Source: an uncultured Paraglaciecola sp. (GTDB lineage: Bacteria; Pseudomonadota; Gammaproteobacteria; Enterobacterales; Alteromonadaceae). From it: DNA of 64,000 nucleotides. This document shows positions 44,916 through 52,375 of the stretch, piece after piece (the first letter of the stretch is position 1; each line of letters opens with the position of its first letter). The notes below the pieces were generated by a model. The model had not been told where the DNA came from. It ran no database searches and saw only the letters and a program-made list of their open reading frames with translations. The DNA lies in assembly GCF_937123705.1 (NCBI RefSeq), contig NZ_CAKZKO010000200.1:1-64000 (forward strand). Reading direction: 5' to 3'. Position numbers and translations under genes: made by a program.

Positions 44916-45269
44916 TTATTTGTTTTTATTGCCATTTTTTGTCAACGAACATAGTGGCAATAAAAAAGCCAACAAGCCTGGGATCAACACAGTTGCCAAC
45001 ATCCCATATAAATCTAAATCGTTCATATGTGATGCTTCGTCAAAGATTAACAATACCCCAAACAAGGTCAGCATAATTACAACGACTAAAAGCCCACGCT
45101 TCTTATCTCGATTCTTAGCAGAATAGGCAACTAAACCAATGATAATCAGTAATACAGCAATAATTAAACTACCAAGCCCTACCCATAAAATAACAAAATC
45201 AGAAGCAACGGCTTGCATAGGCACTAGAGATAATAAAATAATGGTTATTACGTAGTTTAATCTAGGCAA
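44916..45269 (-). CDS. Small multi-pass membrane protein of unknown function
   Basis: This 117-residue protein starts with TTG. That start is supported by a strong Shine-Dalgarno (AAGGAGGAAATAATTTG) at normal spacing. A signal-like helix (about 5-23, ending VASD) is followed by three membrane helices (about 27-48, 60-77, 86-105) and a Lys/Asn tail. No family is recognised. It lies downstream of a SRPBCC gene with which it may be co-transcribed (45-nt gap). Confidence 0.72.
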   Translation of the reverse strand: MPRLNYVITIILLSLVPMQAVASDFVILWVGLGSLIIAVLLIIIGLVAYSAKNRDKKRGLLVVVIMLTLFGVLLIFDEASHMNDLDLYGMLATVLIPGLLAFLLPLCSLTKNGNKNK

Positions 45270-45314
45270 ATTATTTCCTCCTTCAATTAAGTGCTATTGA
45301 TAAATCAACAAACG

Positions 45315-45701
45315 CTAAGATTCCAAGTATTTTTTCATTGGTTGCCAATATCTATCGTGCCAACCTTGAGTCAAGTGCTCCTCATGTTCTGGCGGAAAAC
45401 CGCTGTGGTCAAAACAGATTTTTGTTTCGTCTTGACTAATTTCTATAACCTCGAATTTTACAATTGAATAAATACCTTCATCCCAATTAGCCACTCGCCA
45501 AGCTTGCACTAATCGTAAATTTAATACCGCTTCAATTGTTATTCCTGAAATCATCCCACCGAAAATTGAAAACTTGTCGCCAGACTGTGGTTTTATCTCA
45601 GCTGGCATTCCCGATAATTCAGAAAATTTTGAGGCGTTAGTAAGGCTTTCGTAAACACTTTCAATACTACTTTTAATGGTTATATCTTGATGAATTGACA
45701 T
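45315..45701 (-). CDS. SRPBCC (AHSA1-like) family protein
   Basis: This 128-residue soluble protein starts with MSIHQDITIKSSIESVYESLTNASKF. It ends WHDRYWQPMKKYL, the start and C-terminal helix of the START/Bet v1-like AHSA1 fold. These domains form a hydrophobic pocket; functions range from ligand binding to polyketide cyclisation. Specific role unknown. The BIME at 45732 lies about 30 nt upstream of its ATG. Confidence 0.88.
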   Translation of the reverse strand: MSIHQDITIKSSIESVYESLTNASKFSELSGMPAEIKPQSGDKFSIFGGMISGITIEAVLNLRLVQAWRVANWDEGIYSIVKFEVIEISQDETKICFDHSGFPPEHEEHLTQGWHDRYWQPMKKYLES

Positions 45702-45731
45702 GGTGAAATCCGTTATTGTTGGTTTAGCACA

Positions 45732-45786
45732 TCAATGGGGTCAGAGCATTTGAAAAGTTAAATATCAAATGCTCTGACCCCATTGA
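45732..45786. repeat. Paired REP (BIME), distal copy
   Basis: Forward REP 45732-45753 and inverse 45765-45786 are separated by 11 nt (AAAGTTAAATA). The arms are identical to the others but have fewer matching flanking bases. It marks the right edge of the REP-rich region. Confidence 0.95.
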
Positions 45787-45917
45787 TATTACATAAATAA
45801 AATATTCGAGTATTTCATCAAACAAATGGGAAATTTGAAAACAACTTGGTACCAACGGCGCCTATTGCTATGCGAAATTGAGTTGCTGGTTTAACAAAGG
45901 AGTGAAACTTATGCCTA

Positions 45918-46655
45918 TTATTGAGGAGTAAAAAAACCGTTTTTAATGGTTAATCTTAATTTTTCTAATATTGCAGGCTCAATATTTTTATTGGCGGCAA
46001 GATAGCCTGAGAGTTCTAATTCGGGGATGGCTAGGGTATAATTTGCTGATGTTATTGGCAGGTCATATTGCATTAGCATACTTTCGATAAGCTCTGGCGA
46101 TTCAACAATAAAATCAACTTTTTTATTCAGTAACAGTCGCCAAGAACAACCTATGTCTGAGCAGACAATCAGCTGATTTCCTTCTTCTAAACCGTAATTT
46201 AGTGCCCATTTATGAGCTATATCGTTGCGTTGCACTGCTAGAACAAAATTTGAAACTTGTTTGAGCTGAGTGATCTTCATTGCAGTTTGGTTGGTGTTTA
46301 ATGCAACCAAGCCAAATTTATACTCCACTACTGGTAATAACCAGTGAAACAATTCATCACGTTCTGCAGTGTTAGCAATAGAATATATTAAGGTATTTGG
46401 TTCAGTTATGGCTTTGTGATAAGCCCTCGCCCAAGGGTACAAATTGAACGAAGCTGACACTTTAGAAGCTGATAAAATACTTTTTACCACAGTGGTCGCA
46501 GAGCCAGACACTTCATTGTTTATTAATGTTTGGTAGGGAGGTGACAATTCAGTCACAACTTGTAGTTGCGGGCTATCTGCAAAACATTTTATGGAAAGTA
46601 CCGACACCAATAACAAACAATTACGAATAAAACCCGCTCCTAAAAAATTTTGCAT
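45918..46655 (-). CDS. Periplasmic solute-binding protein of the SBP_bac_3 type
   Basis: This protein of about 245 residues has a signal peptide (MQNFLGAGFIRNCLLLVSVLSIKCFA). The mature part has the extracellular solute-binding family 3 pattern: LQVVTELSPPYQTLINNEVSG and VVKSILSASKVSASFNLYPWARAYHKA. The track start (46688) is TTG; ATG at 46655 gives a better signal peptide. No permease or ATPase is adjacent, so it may be an orphan or a sensor-type receptor. Ligand unknown. Confidence 0.8.
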   Translation of the reverse strand: MQNFLGAGFIRNCLLLVSVLSIKCFADSPQLQVVTELSPPYQTLINNEVSGSATTVVKSILSASKVSASFNLYPWARAYHKAITEPNTLIYSIANTAERDELFHWLLPVVEYKFGLVALNTNQTAMKITQLKQVSNFVLAVQRNDIAHKWALNYGLEEGNQLIVCSDIGCSWRLLLNKKVDFIVESPELIESMLMQYDLPITSANYTLAIPELELSGYLAANKNIEPAILEKLRLTIKNGFFTPQ

Positions 46656-46735
46656 TGTTGAAATAAATTCGAAAGATATTTTGTTCAATCATAATCAAAA
46701 ACGAAAGACTCGACAATTAATTTCGGGGTAAAAAC

Positions 46736-47221
46736 TTACTCTAAATCTAATGGCTCTGGTGATAAAATAACACCTGTAGTATCGGCATATAAATGGTCTT
46801 CAGGTAAAAATGTTACGCCACCAAAATTAACCGCTACATCTATTTCACCTGTTTCTTGATCATCGGCACTCACAGGAATTGAAGCAATAGCATGAATACC
46901 AATATTGATGTCTTCTAAATCATCGACTTCACGCACGCTGCCATAACATACAATGCCTTCCCAGCCGTTATCAAAAGCTAACTGCGCGGCACTAGCATCA
47001 ATTAATGCTCTGCGCATTGAACCGCCTCCATCAATTAACAATATTTTACCTACGCCAGGTTGATCTAATGCTTTTAACACCAGTCCTTTGTCTTCGAAAC
47101 ACTTAACAGTAGTAATCTCTCCACCGTAGGAAGTGCGGCCTCCAAAACTTACAAACATGGGTTCAACCACGTCAACACTGTCGGCAAAAACATCACAAAG
47201 AGTAGAAGTATTGTAATCCAT
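46736..47221 (-). CDS. rraA: Regulator of ribonuclease E activity A
   Basis: RraA binds the C-terminal half of RNase E and helicases to modulate mRNA decay. The 161-residue length is that of E. coli RraA. The sequence [40 protein letters not shown] and [24 protein letters not shown] is typical. It is a single gene, start ATG. Confidence 0.95.
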   Translation of the reverse strand: MDYNTSTLCDVFADSVDVVEPMFVSFGGRTSYGGEITTVKCFEDKGLVLKALDQPGVGKILLIDGGGSMRRALIDASAAQLAFDNGWEGIVCYGSVREVDDLEDINIGIHAIASIPVSADDQETGEIDVAVNFGGVTFLPEDHLYADTTGVILSPEPLDLE

Positions 47222-47379
47222 GTTTGTTCCAAAATTAGGCTAGACAACATGAGTATACTGCTAGTAGTGAGCAAATCCAGCCTTAAACAAATTTTGCCCT
47301 ATAGTCTTATACCAATCCATCCTAACAATTGATCACTCAGCGAGATTCAATAGCCTCCCCTCAATCCAAACTCACCTTG

Positions 47380-47432
47380 CAGGTACAAGGTTCGATTCGC
47401 CACCAAACCTATTTATGTGGTTTGGTATTTTT
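47380..47432 (+). other. tRNA-3'-end-like sequence followed by an intrinsic terminator (possible tRNA relic)
   Basis: The bases GGTTCGATTCGCCACCA look like a T-loop plus CCA end, but the preceding arms do not pair into a cloverleaf. The CCA end runs directly into a terminator: stem ACCAAACC/GGTTTGGT (47402-47426), then ATTTTTGG. No plus-strand gene upstream needs this terminator. A decayed tRNA is one explanation. The rest of the 47222-47539 gap shows nothing clear. Confidence 0.3.
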
Positions 47433-47539
47433 GGTTATTTCATATTGCTTAAAATAAGCCATTCAGTGCTGAGCACTTCTTTGTTTTTGTCTTTGGGAAT
47501 GAGTATGATTACCGACTAAAAATTATCGAGGTTAATGTG

Positions 47540-47704
47540 ATGGTGAACAACGCAAAAATGAGAGTACTTGGTTTGTCTTTATTAGTTGTTTTCATGTTGA
47601 CAGCTTGTGGTCAAAAACGCGCTTTATATTTGCCCGAAAAGCCTACCACTAACACCACAGTCTCAAAACCCACTACTGAATCTGTTACTCAAGGTAAAAA
47701 TTAA
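47540..47704 (+). CDS. lptM: LptM (YifL)-like small lipoprotein
   Basis: This 54-residue ORF is missing from the supplied track. It has a lipoprotein signal ending LTAC (Cys23) and then GQKRALYLPEKP, the conserved motif of LptM, which helps mature the LPS translocon LptD at the outer membrane. It sits directly before lysA-dapF as in many gammaproteobacteria (yifL-dapF in E. coli). ATG follows a GAGG site at 47528-47531; its TAA ends 1 nt before the lysA ATG. Confidence 0.9.
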   Translation: MVNNAKMRVLGLSLLVVFMLTACGQKRALYLPEKPTTNTTVSKPTTESVTQGKN

Positions 47705-47705
47705 T

Positions 47706-48956
47706 ATGGACTACTTCGCTTACAAAAACCAACAATTATTTGCTGAAAACGTAGCCCTTGAAACCGTAGCCCATACTTACGGCACACCCTGTTACGTCTA
47801 TTCCAAAGCCACCATTGAGCGGCATTGGCATGCGTTTGATACAGCTGTGGGTAACCAGCCTCATTTAATTTGTTATGCCGTAAAAGCCAATTCAAATTTG
47901 GCCGTTTTAAATGTCATGGCTAAACTAGGTTCGGGATTTGACATTGTATCAGGTGGAGAACTTAGCCGAGTTCTCAAAGCAGGTGGCGATCCTCGTAAAG
48001 TTGTATTTTCAGGCGTTGGTAAAACTCACGAAGAAATTGCATTTGCCTTACAACAAGACATTAAGTGTTTTAATGTCGAATCACGTAGTGAATTAGCGCG
48101 GATAAACCAAGTCGCCGAACAACTTGGTAAAAAAGCACCTATATCTATTCGAGTGAACCCAGATGTAGATGCTAAGACCCATCCTTACATTTCCACTGGC
48201 CTTAAAGACAACAAATTTGGAGTAGAGCGCCAACAGGCGGTCGAAATATACACTTACGCCCAAAGCTTACCCTTTTTAAATGTAATTGGCATTGATTGCC
48301 ATATTGGCTCTCAACTGACTGATTTAGCGCCTTTTATTGATGCCTTAGACATTTTGTTAGCCTTAATAGATGAATTAGCTGAACAACAAATCTTCATTCA
48401 ACACCTTGATGTTGGAGGTGGGTTAGGTGTGACCTACGACAACGAAAAAGCACCGCTTCCGTCTGAATATGCACAAGCCATAGCCGAACGTTTAAAAGGG
48501 AGGGAAGAGTTATTAGTTATCTTTGAACCCGGTCGCGCCATTATGGCCAATGCTGGAGTTTTAGTGACTAAAGTTGAGCTTATCAAACAAGGTGCTGAGA
48601 AAAATTTTGCCATAGTTGATGCCGCCATGAATGATTTATTGCGCCCCGCTCTTTATTCTGCTTGGCAAAATATTATCCCTGTAGACGCTGAACTCGAAAG
48701 ACCAAAAGCCATCTATGATGTTGTTGGGCCTATTTGCGAAACCGGTGATTTTATTGGTAAAGAACGTGAATTGCGTATTGCACCCAACGATTATCTGGCC
48801 GTGCGCAGTGCGGGAGCTTACGGCTTTGTTATGGCGTCAAACTATAATAGTCGCTGCAGAGCTGCTGAAGTACTAATTGACGGAGATAAAATGCATCTGG
48901 TCAGAGAGCGCGAGAAAATAGAGCAACTATTTGAAAGTGAGCACATACCAACATAA
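47706..48956 (+). CDS. lysA: Diaminopimelate decarboxylase
   Basis: This enzyme makes L-lysine from meso-diaminopimelate with PLP. The track start (47607) lies in another frame of lptM; the true ATG is 47706, one base after the lptM stop, giving 416 residues. The PLP lysine is Lys60 in CYAVKANSN. DVVGPICETGDFIG carries the catalytic Cys, and HLDVGGGLGV and FEPGRAIMANAG are further family motifs. It is the second gene of lptM-lysA-dapF. Confidence 0.97.
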   Translation: MDYFAYKNQQLFAENVALETVAHTYGTPCYVYSKATIERHWHAFDTAVGNQPHLICYAVKANSNLAVLNVMAKLGSGFDIVSGGELSRVLKAGGDPRKVVFSGVGKTHEEIAFALQQDIKCFNVESRSELARINQVAEQLGKKAPISIRVNPDVDAKTHPYISTGLKDNKFGVERQQAVEIYTYAQSLPFLNVIGIDCHIGSQLTDLAPFIDALDILLALIDELAEQQIFIQHLDVGGGLGVTYDNEKAPLPSEYAQAIAERLKGREELLVIFEPGRAIMANAGVLVTKVELIKQGAEKNFAIVDAAMNDLLRPALYSAWQNIIPVDAELERPKAIYDVVGPICETGDFIGKERELRIAPNDYLAVRSAGAYGFVMASNYNSRCRAAEVLIDGDKMHLVREREKIEQLFESEHIPT

Positions 48957-49125
48957 TTAATTCTTAATGCTTTTAGGCATTTATTACGACATTATTACGA
49001 TTATTTGGCCTGTATCTGTTTAAAGACATAGTCAGTCTTTCGCTGAAATGATATAACTATTTTTATAATATCAATTACGCATTTTAAAACCTGCGTGTTG
49101 ACAAAATTTTAGCTAAGTAGTCGCA

Positions 49126-49956
49126 ATGCAAATTCAGTTTTCAAAGATGCATGGTCTGGGAAATGATTTTGTTGTTATAGATAACGTAACGCAAAATGTG
49201 TTTTTTTCTAAAGAGAAAATTCAACAACTCTCAGACAGAAATTTTGGTATAGGTTTCGATCAACTATTAATGGTTGAGCCGCCTTATGATCCTGACCAAG
49301 ATTTTCATTACAGAATATTTAACGCAGATGGTTCTGAGGTTTCGCAGTGTGGTAATGGAGCACGCTGCTTTGCTCGCTTTGTTAAGATGAAAGGCCTAAC
49401 CAATCGAAACAAAATTGTGGTGAGTACAAAGTCGGGGCGCATGGCACTTTATCTTGAAAAAGATGGCCAAGTGACTGTTAATATGGGTGTCCCCGAGTTC
49501 GAACCCAATTTAGTGCCAATCAAAGCGAACAAGCGCGAAAAGATTTACATATTAAGAGCAGAAGAACAAACCTTTTTCTGTGGTGCCGTGTCTATGGGCA
49601 ATCCACATTGTGTATTGTTGGTCGATGATGTGCAAAACGCAGATGTGGCCACTATGGGCCCTTTACTTGAAAAACACGAACGTTTTAGTGAAGGCGCAAA
49701 CGTAGGCTTTATGCAAATTATTAATCATAGCCATATTAAGCTACGGGTTTTTGAACGAGGCGCAGGTGAAACACTAGCCTGTGGCAGTGGCGCCTGCGCC
49801 GCGGTGGCAGTAGGTCAATTACAAAATAGATTGAGTAAAGAAGTAAGAGTAGATTTGCCTGGTGGCAGCTTAAAAATACGTTGGCAAGGTCAGGATAGTG
49901 CATTACGAATGACAGGTGCTGCAGAACATATTTTTGATGGATACATAAACCTATGA
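49126..49956 (+). CDS. dapF: Diaminopimelate epimerase
   Basis: This enzyme interconverts LL- and meso-diaminopimelate for lysine and peptidoglycan. The 276-residue length is standard. The two-base mechanism cysteines are visible: Cys75 in [12 protein letters not shown] and a second near 219 in [11 protein letters not shown]. The start [12 protein letters not shown] is typical. It lies 169 nt after lysA and 21 nt before the DUF484 gene. Confidence 0.97.
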   Translation: MQIQFSKMHGLGNDFVVIDNVTQNVFFSKEKIQQLSDRNFGIGFDQLLMVEPPYDPDQDFHYRIFNADGSEVSQCGNGARCFARFVKMKGLTNRNKIVVSTKSGRMALYLEKDGQVTVNMGVPEFEPNLVPIKANKREKIYILRAEEQTFFCGAVSMGNPHCVLLVDDVQNADVATMGPLLEKHERFSEGANVGFMQIINHSHIKLRVFERGAGETLACGSGACAAVAVGQLQNRLSKEVRVDLPGGSLKIRWQGQDSALRMTGAAEHIFDGYINL

Positions 49957-49977
49957 GTAAAGAGTCGCAAGGATAAA

Positions 49978-50643
49978 ATGGATACAACGACTGCATATAA
50001 AGCTGATAATCTATTAGACGCCGAACAGGTAGCCACTTATCTACTTGAAAACCCTGATTTTTTTACTCAGTACCCCAATGTAATTGACAAAATCAGTATA
50101 CCTCATTCCCATAAAGGCAGTGTCTCTTTGGTTGAGCTACAAAGTGAGCAATTACGTAAAAAGGTAAGAAGCCTTAACCATAAACTTAATCAACTTATTT
50201 CAATCGCCAAACAAAACGAAGCTATCTATCGCGTTTATGCGGATTTAAATTTACGGATACTTAAGGCTTCTAATCTTGATGAACTCACCTTTATTTTAGA
50301 AGAAGTCATCCAAGAAAATCTACAATTAGCGTCTGTCACCTTAAAGCCTTTTAAAGGCGCACATGCTCTACCCGAAATCCAACGGCGGCTTTTTGTCGAA
50401 AAACGCTTTAAAACTCATAAATTTTTCTTTGGACGCTTAAGCGATCATGAACGCAAACTGTTATTTGCAGACGAGGAAGCCAACTCTGTAGCACTATTGC
50501 TTATTGGGGATATGGGTGAGCTTGGTATGTTAGCCATAGGCAGTAAAGATCCTGGACATTTTAACCCTGAGATGGATACTTTGCTGATCACTCAGTTACA
50601 ACAGTTTTTAGGTATATTGCTACCTAAAATGCTGACTTATTAG
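49978..50643 (+). CDS. DUF484 family protein (GAF-like)
   Basis: This 221-residue soluble protein shows the DUF484 pattern: VATYLLENPDFFTQYPNVIDKISIPHSHKGSVSLVELQSEQLRKK, followed by a helical linker and a GAF-like C-terminal domain. The family almost always sits between dapF and xerC, as here (8 nt to xerC). Molecular function unknown. Confidence 0.93.
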   Translation: MDTTTAYKADNLLDAEQVATYLLENPDFFTQYPNVIDKISIPHSHKGSVSLVELQSEQLRKKVRSLNHKLNQLISIAKQNEAIYRVYADLNLRILKASNLDELTFILEEVIQENLQLASVTLKPFKGAHALPEIQRRLFVEKRFKTHKFFFGRLSDHERKLLFADEEANSVALLLIGDMGELGMLAIGSKDPGHFNPEMDTLLITQLQQFLGILLPKMLTY

Positions 50644-50651
50644 CCAGTAAA

Positions 50652-51545
50652 GTGTTAAAACCAAGCTTATATACTTGGTTAGAAAAATACCTTGATTACT
50701 TGAGGTATGAAAAAAACCTAGCTAATACTTCAATCGAAAATTATCAGCGCCAGTTGATGGCTGCCTTTGAGAAACTAGAAATTGATAATTGGAGTAATCT
50801 CAGTCCTTCAAAAGTGCGTGATATTCTCAACCAGGCACGAAAAAGCAATCTTAGCCCACGTTCAATAGCATTACGTTTATCTTCAATTCGCGGATTTTGT
50901 GTCTTCTTAGTTCAACAAGGGCAACTTACTCAAAATCCAGCGGCAGCCATACAAGGACCTAAACAAGCCAAAACTCTTCCAAAACAATTAAATGTCGACG
51001 AAATGCAACAATTACTCGACATCAAAGAAGATGAACTACTCGCGATACGCGACAAAGCTATGATGGAACTAATGTATGCTTGTGGGCTACGATTATCAGA
51101 ATTAGCAAATCTTAATATCAAAAGCCTTCAAGCAGACGGGCAACTAAGAGTCTTGGGTAAAGGCAACAAAGAGCGGTTATTGCCCATTGGTAAAATGGCC
51201 AGTGAAGCCCTTAGAGCTTGGCTTAAAATAAGGCCAGAACTGGCAAGTAAAGACGAGCCAGCACTATTTGTTAGTATGCGCAAAAGTAGAATCGGAACCC
51301 GGCAAATAGCTAAGCGTATGAAATCATGGGCCACCCGCCAAAGTCTGGAGCAATCTGTTAATCCTCACAAACTTCGACACAGTTTCGCTACGCATATTCT
51401 AGAATCAAGTTCAGATCTCAGGGGGGTTCAAGAGCTACTTGGACACGCGAATTTATCGACAACACAAATATATACTCATTTGAATTTTCAACATTTAGCC
51501 CAAGTATATGATTCAGCACACCCTAGAGCTAAAAAACAAAAGTAA
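50652..51545 (+). CDS. xerC: Site-specific tyrosine recombinase
   Basis: With XerD it resolves chromosome dimers at dif under FtsK control. The 297-residue protein has the SAM-like core-binding domain (about 1-90) and the catalytic residues Arg (CGLRLSELANL), Lys in the beta-hairpin (LGKGNKER), HKLRHSFATH, the LGHANLSTTQ His and the Tyr nucleophile (IYTH). The start is GTG at 50652. Neighbours dapF, DUF484 and the HAD gene identify it as XerC rather than XerD. Confidence 0.95.
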   Translation: MLKPSLYTWLEKYLDYLRYEKNLANTSIENYQRQLMAAFEKLEIDNWSNLSPSKVRDILNQARKSNLSPRSIALRLSSIRGFCVFLVQQGQLTQNPAAAIQGPKQAKTLPKQLNVDEMQQLLDIKEDELLAIRDKAMMELMYACGLRLSELANLNIKSLQADGQLRVLGKGNKERLLPIGKMASEALRAWLKIRPELASKDEPALFVSMRKSRIGTRQIAKRMKSWATRQSLEQSVNPHKLRHSFATHILESSSDLRGVQELLGHANLSTTQIYTHLNFQHLAQVYDSAHPRAKKQK

Positions 51546-51577
51546 CTATTTGCAATAAAAAGAATATATAGTCCTAT

Positions 51578-52294
51578 ATGATTTATTTTAAAAAACTCAA
51601 TAAAATTCAAGCTATTAGCTTCGATTTAGATGACACCCTATATGAAAACACCAGCGTGATCATTAAGGCAGAACGCTCTTTAACTGAATTAATGCACCAC
51701 CAATACCCAGCTACCAAACGGCTAGACAAAAATTTTTGGCGCAAGCAACAAAAAGTCATAATTTTGGAAAATCCATTGCTAAAAAATGACATGGGCGAGT
51801 TACGTAGACGATCACTTGAATCAGGCTTTATACAACTAGGATTGTCGGGTACCGAGCTACATGCTGCAACTACACAGTGTTTCGAGCATTTTTATTTTCA
51901 GAGAAGTAACTTCAAACTAAACAGAAACATATATTCTTTACTAAAAGCTCTCTCGACTAAGCTACCACTTGTGGCGATTACCAATGGCAATGTTGACCTA
52001 AAGCAAATTGGATTACAGTCCTATTTTAGTGCTAGTTTTAAATCGAGTGTGAGGATGCCCATGAAACCTCACAAAGCCATGTTTGATGCAGCCCAAGCCT
52101 ATCTCGATATGCCCCATAAAAATATCTTACACGTTGGAGATAATCTACCAAAAGATATTTTAGGTGCCCTTAAAGCCGGCTTTCAAACGGCTTGGTACGC
52201 TGAAGATAGAGCCATGAATATACGCCATGAAACCGCCCAAGTATTACCTCATGTCCAACTAAGTAACTTATCTCAGTTGTTAGAGATCATTTAA
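51578..52294 (+). CDS. yigB: HAD-family phosphatase (YigB-like)
   Basis: This 238-residue HAD-superfamily hydrolase has motif I DLDDTLY (nucleophile Asp), motif II AITNG, the Lys region MKPHKAMFD and motif III HVGDNLPKDILGA. YigB in E. coli dephosphorylates the pyrimidine intermediate of riboflavin synthesis and FMN. The xerC-yigB-uvrD order supports this assignment. Substrate remains inferred. Confidence 0.88.
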   Translation: MIYFKKLNKIQAISFDLDDTLYENTSVIIKAERSLTELMHHQYPATKRLDKNFWRKQQKVIILENPLLKNDMGELRRRSLESGFIQLGLSGTELHAATTQCFEHFYFQRSNFKLNRNIYSLLKALSTKLPLVAITNGNVDLKQIGLQSYFSASFKSSVRMPMKPHKAMFDAAQAYLDMPHKNILHVGDNLPKDILGALKAGFQTAWYAEDRAMNIRHETAQVLPHVQLSNLSQLLEII

Positions 52295-52310
52295 AATATC
52301 ACTTAGATCA

Positions 52311-52326
52311 GTGTATTTAAATACAG
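52311..52326 (+). promoter_or_regulatory. LexA (SOS) box candidate upstream of uvrD
   Basis: GTGTATTTAAATACAG matches the consensus CTGT-N8-ACAG with one mismatch (G for the first C). It contains the perfect palindrome TGTATTTAAATACA. It lies 50 nt before the uvrD ATG. uvrD is an SOS gene in E. coli, which supports the site. Confidence 0.65.
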
Positions 52327-52375
52327 TGTTACTGATATACTGGCGCTCTATTTTTCTTATGTATTTTTTTGTGTA

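Noticed and set aside
42899-45786. BIME hairpins considered as simple intrinsic terminators
   Set aside because: Their arms are identical to each other and to the RAYT ends and lack a T run next to the stem, so a mobile REP origin explains them better. They may still affect transcripts.
39745-45786. CRISPR array from the recurring 22-bp repeat
   Set aside because: Repeats alternate in orientation, are kilobases apart apart from the pairs, have no regular spacers, and no cas genes are present.
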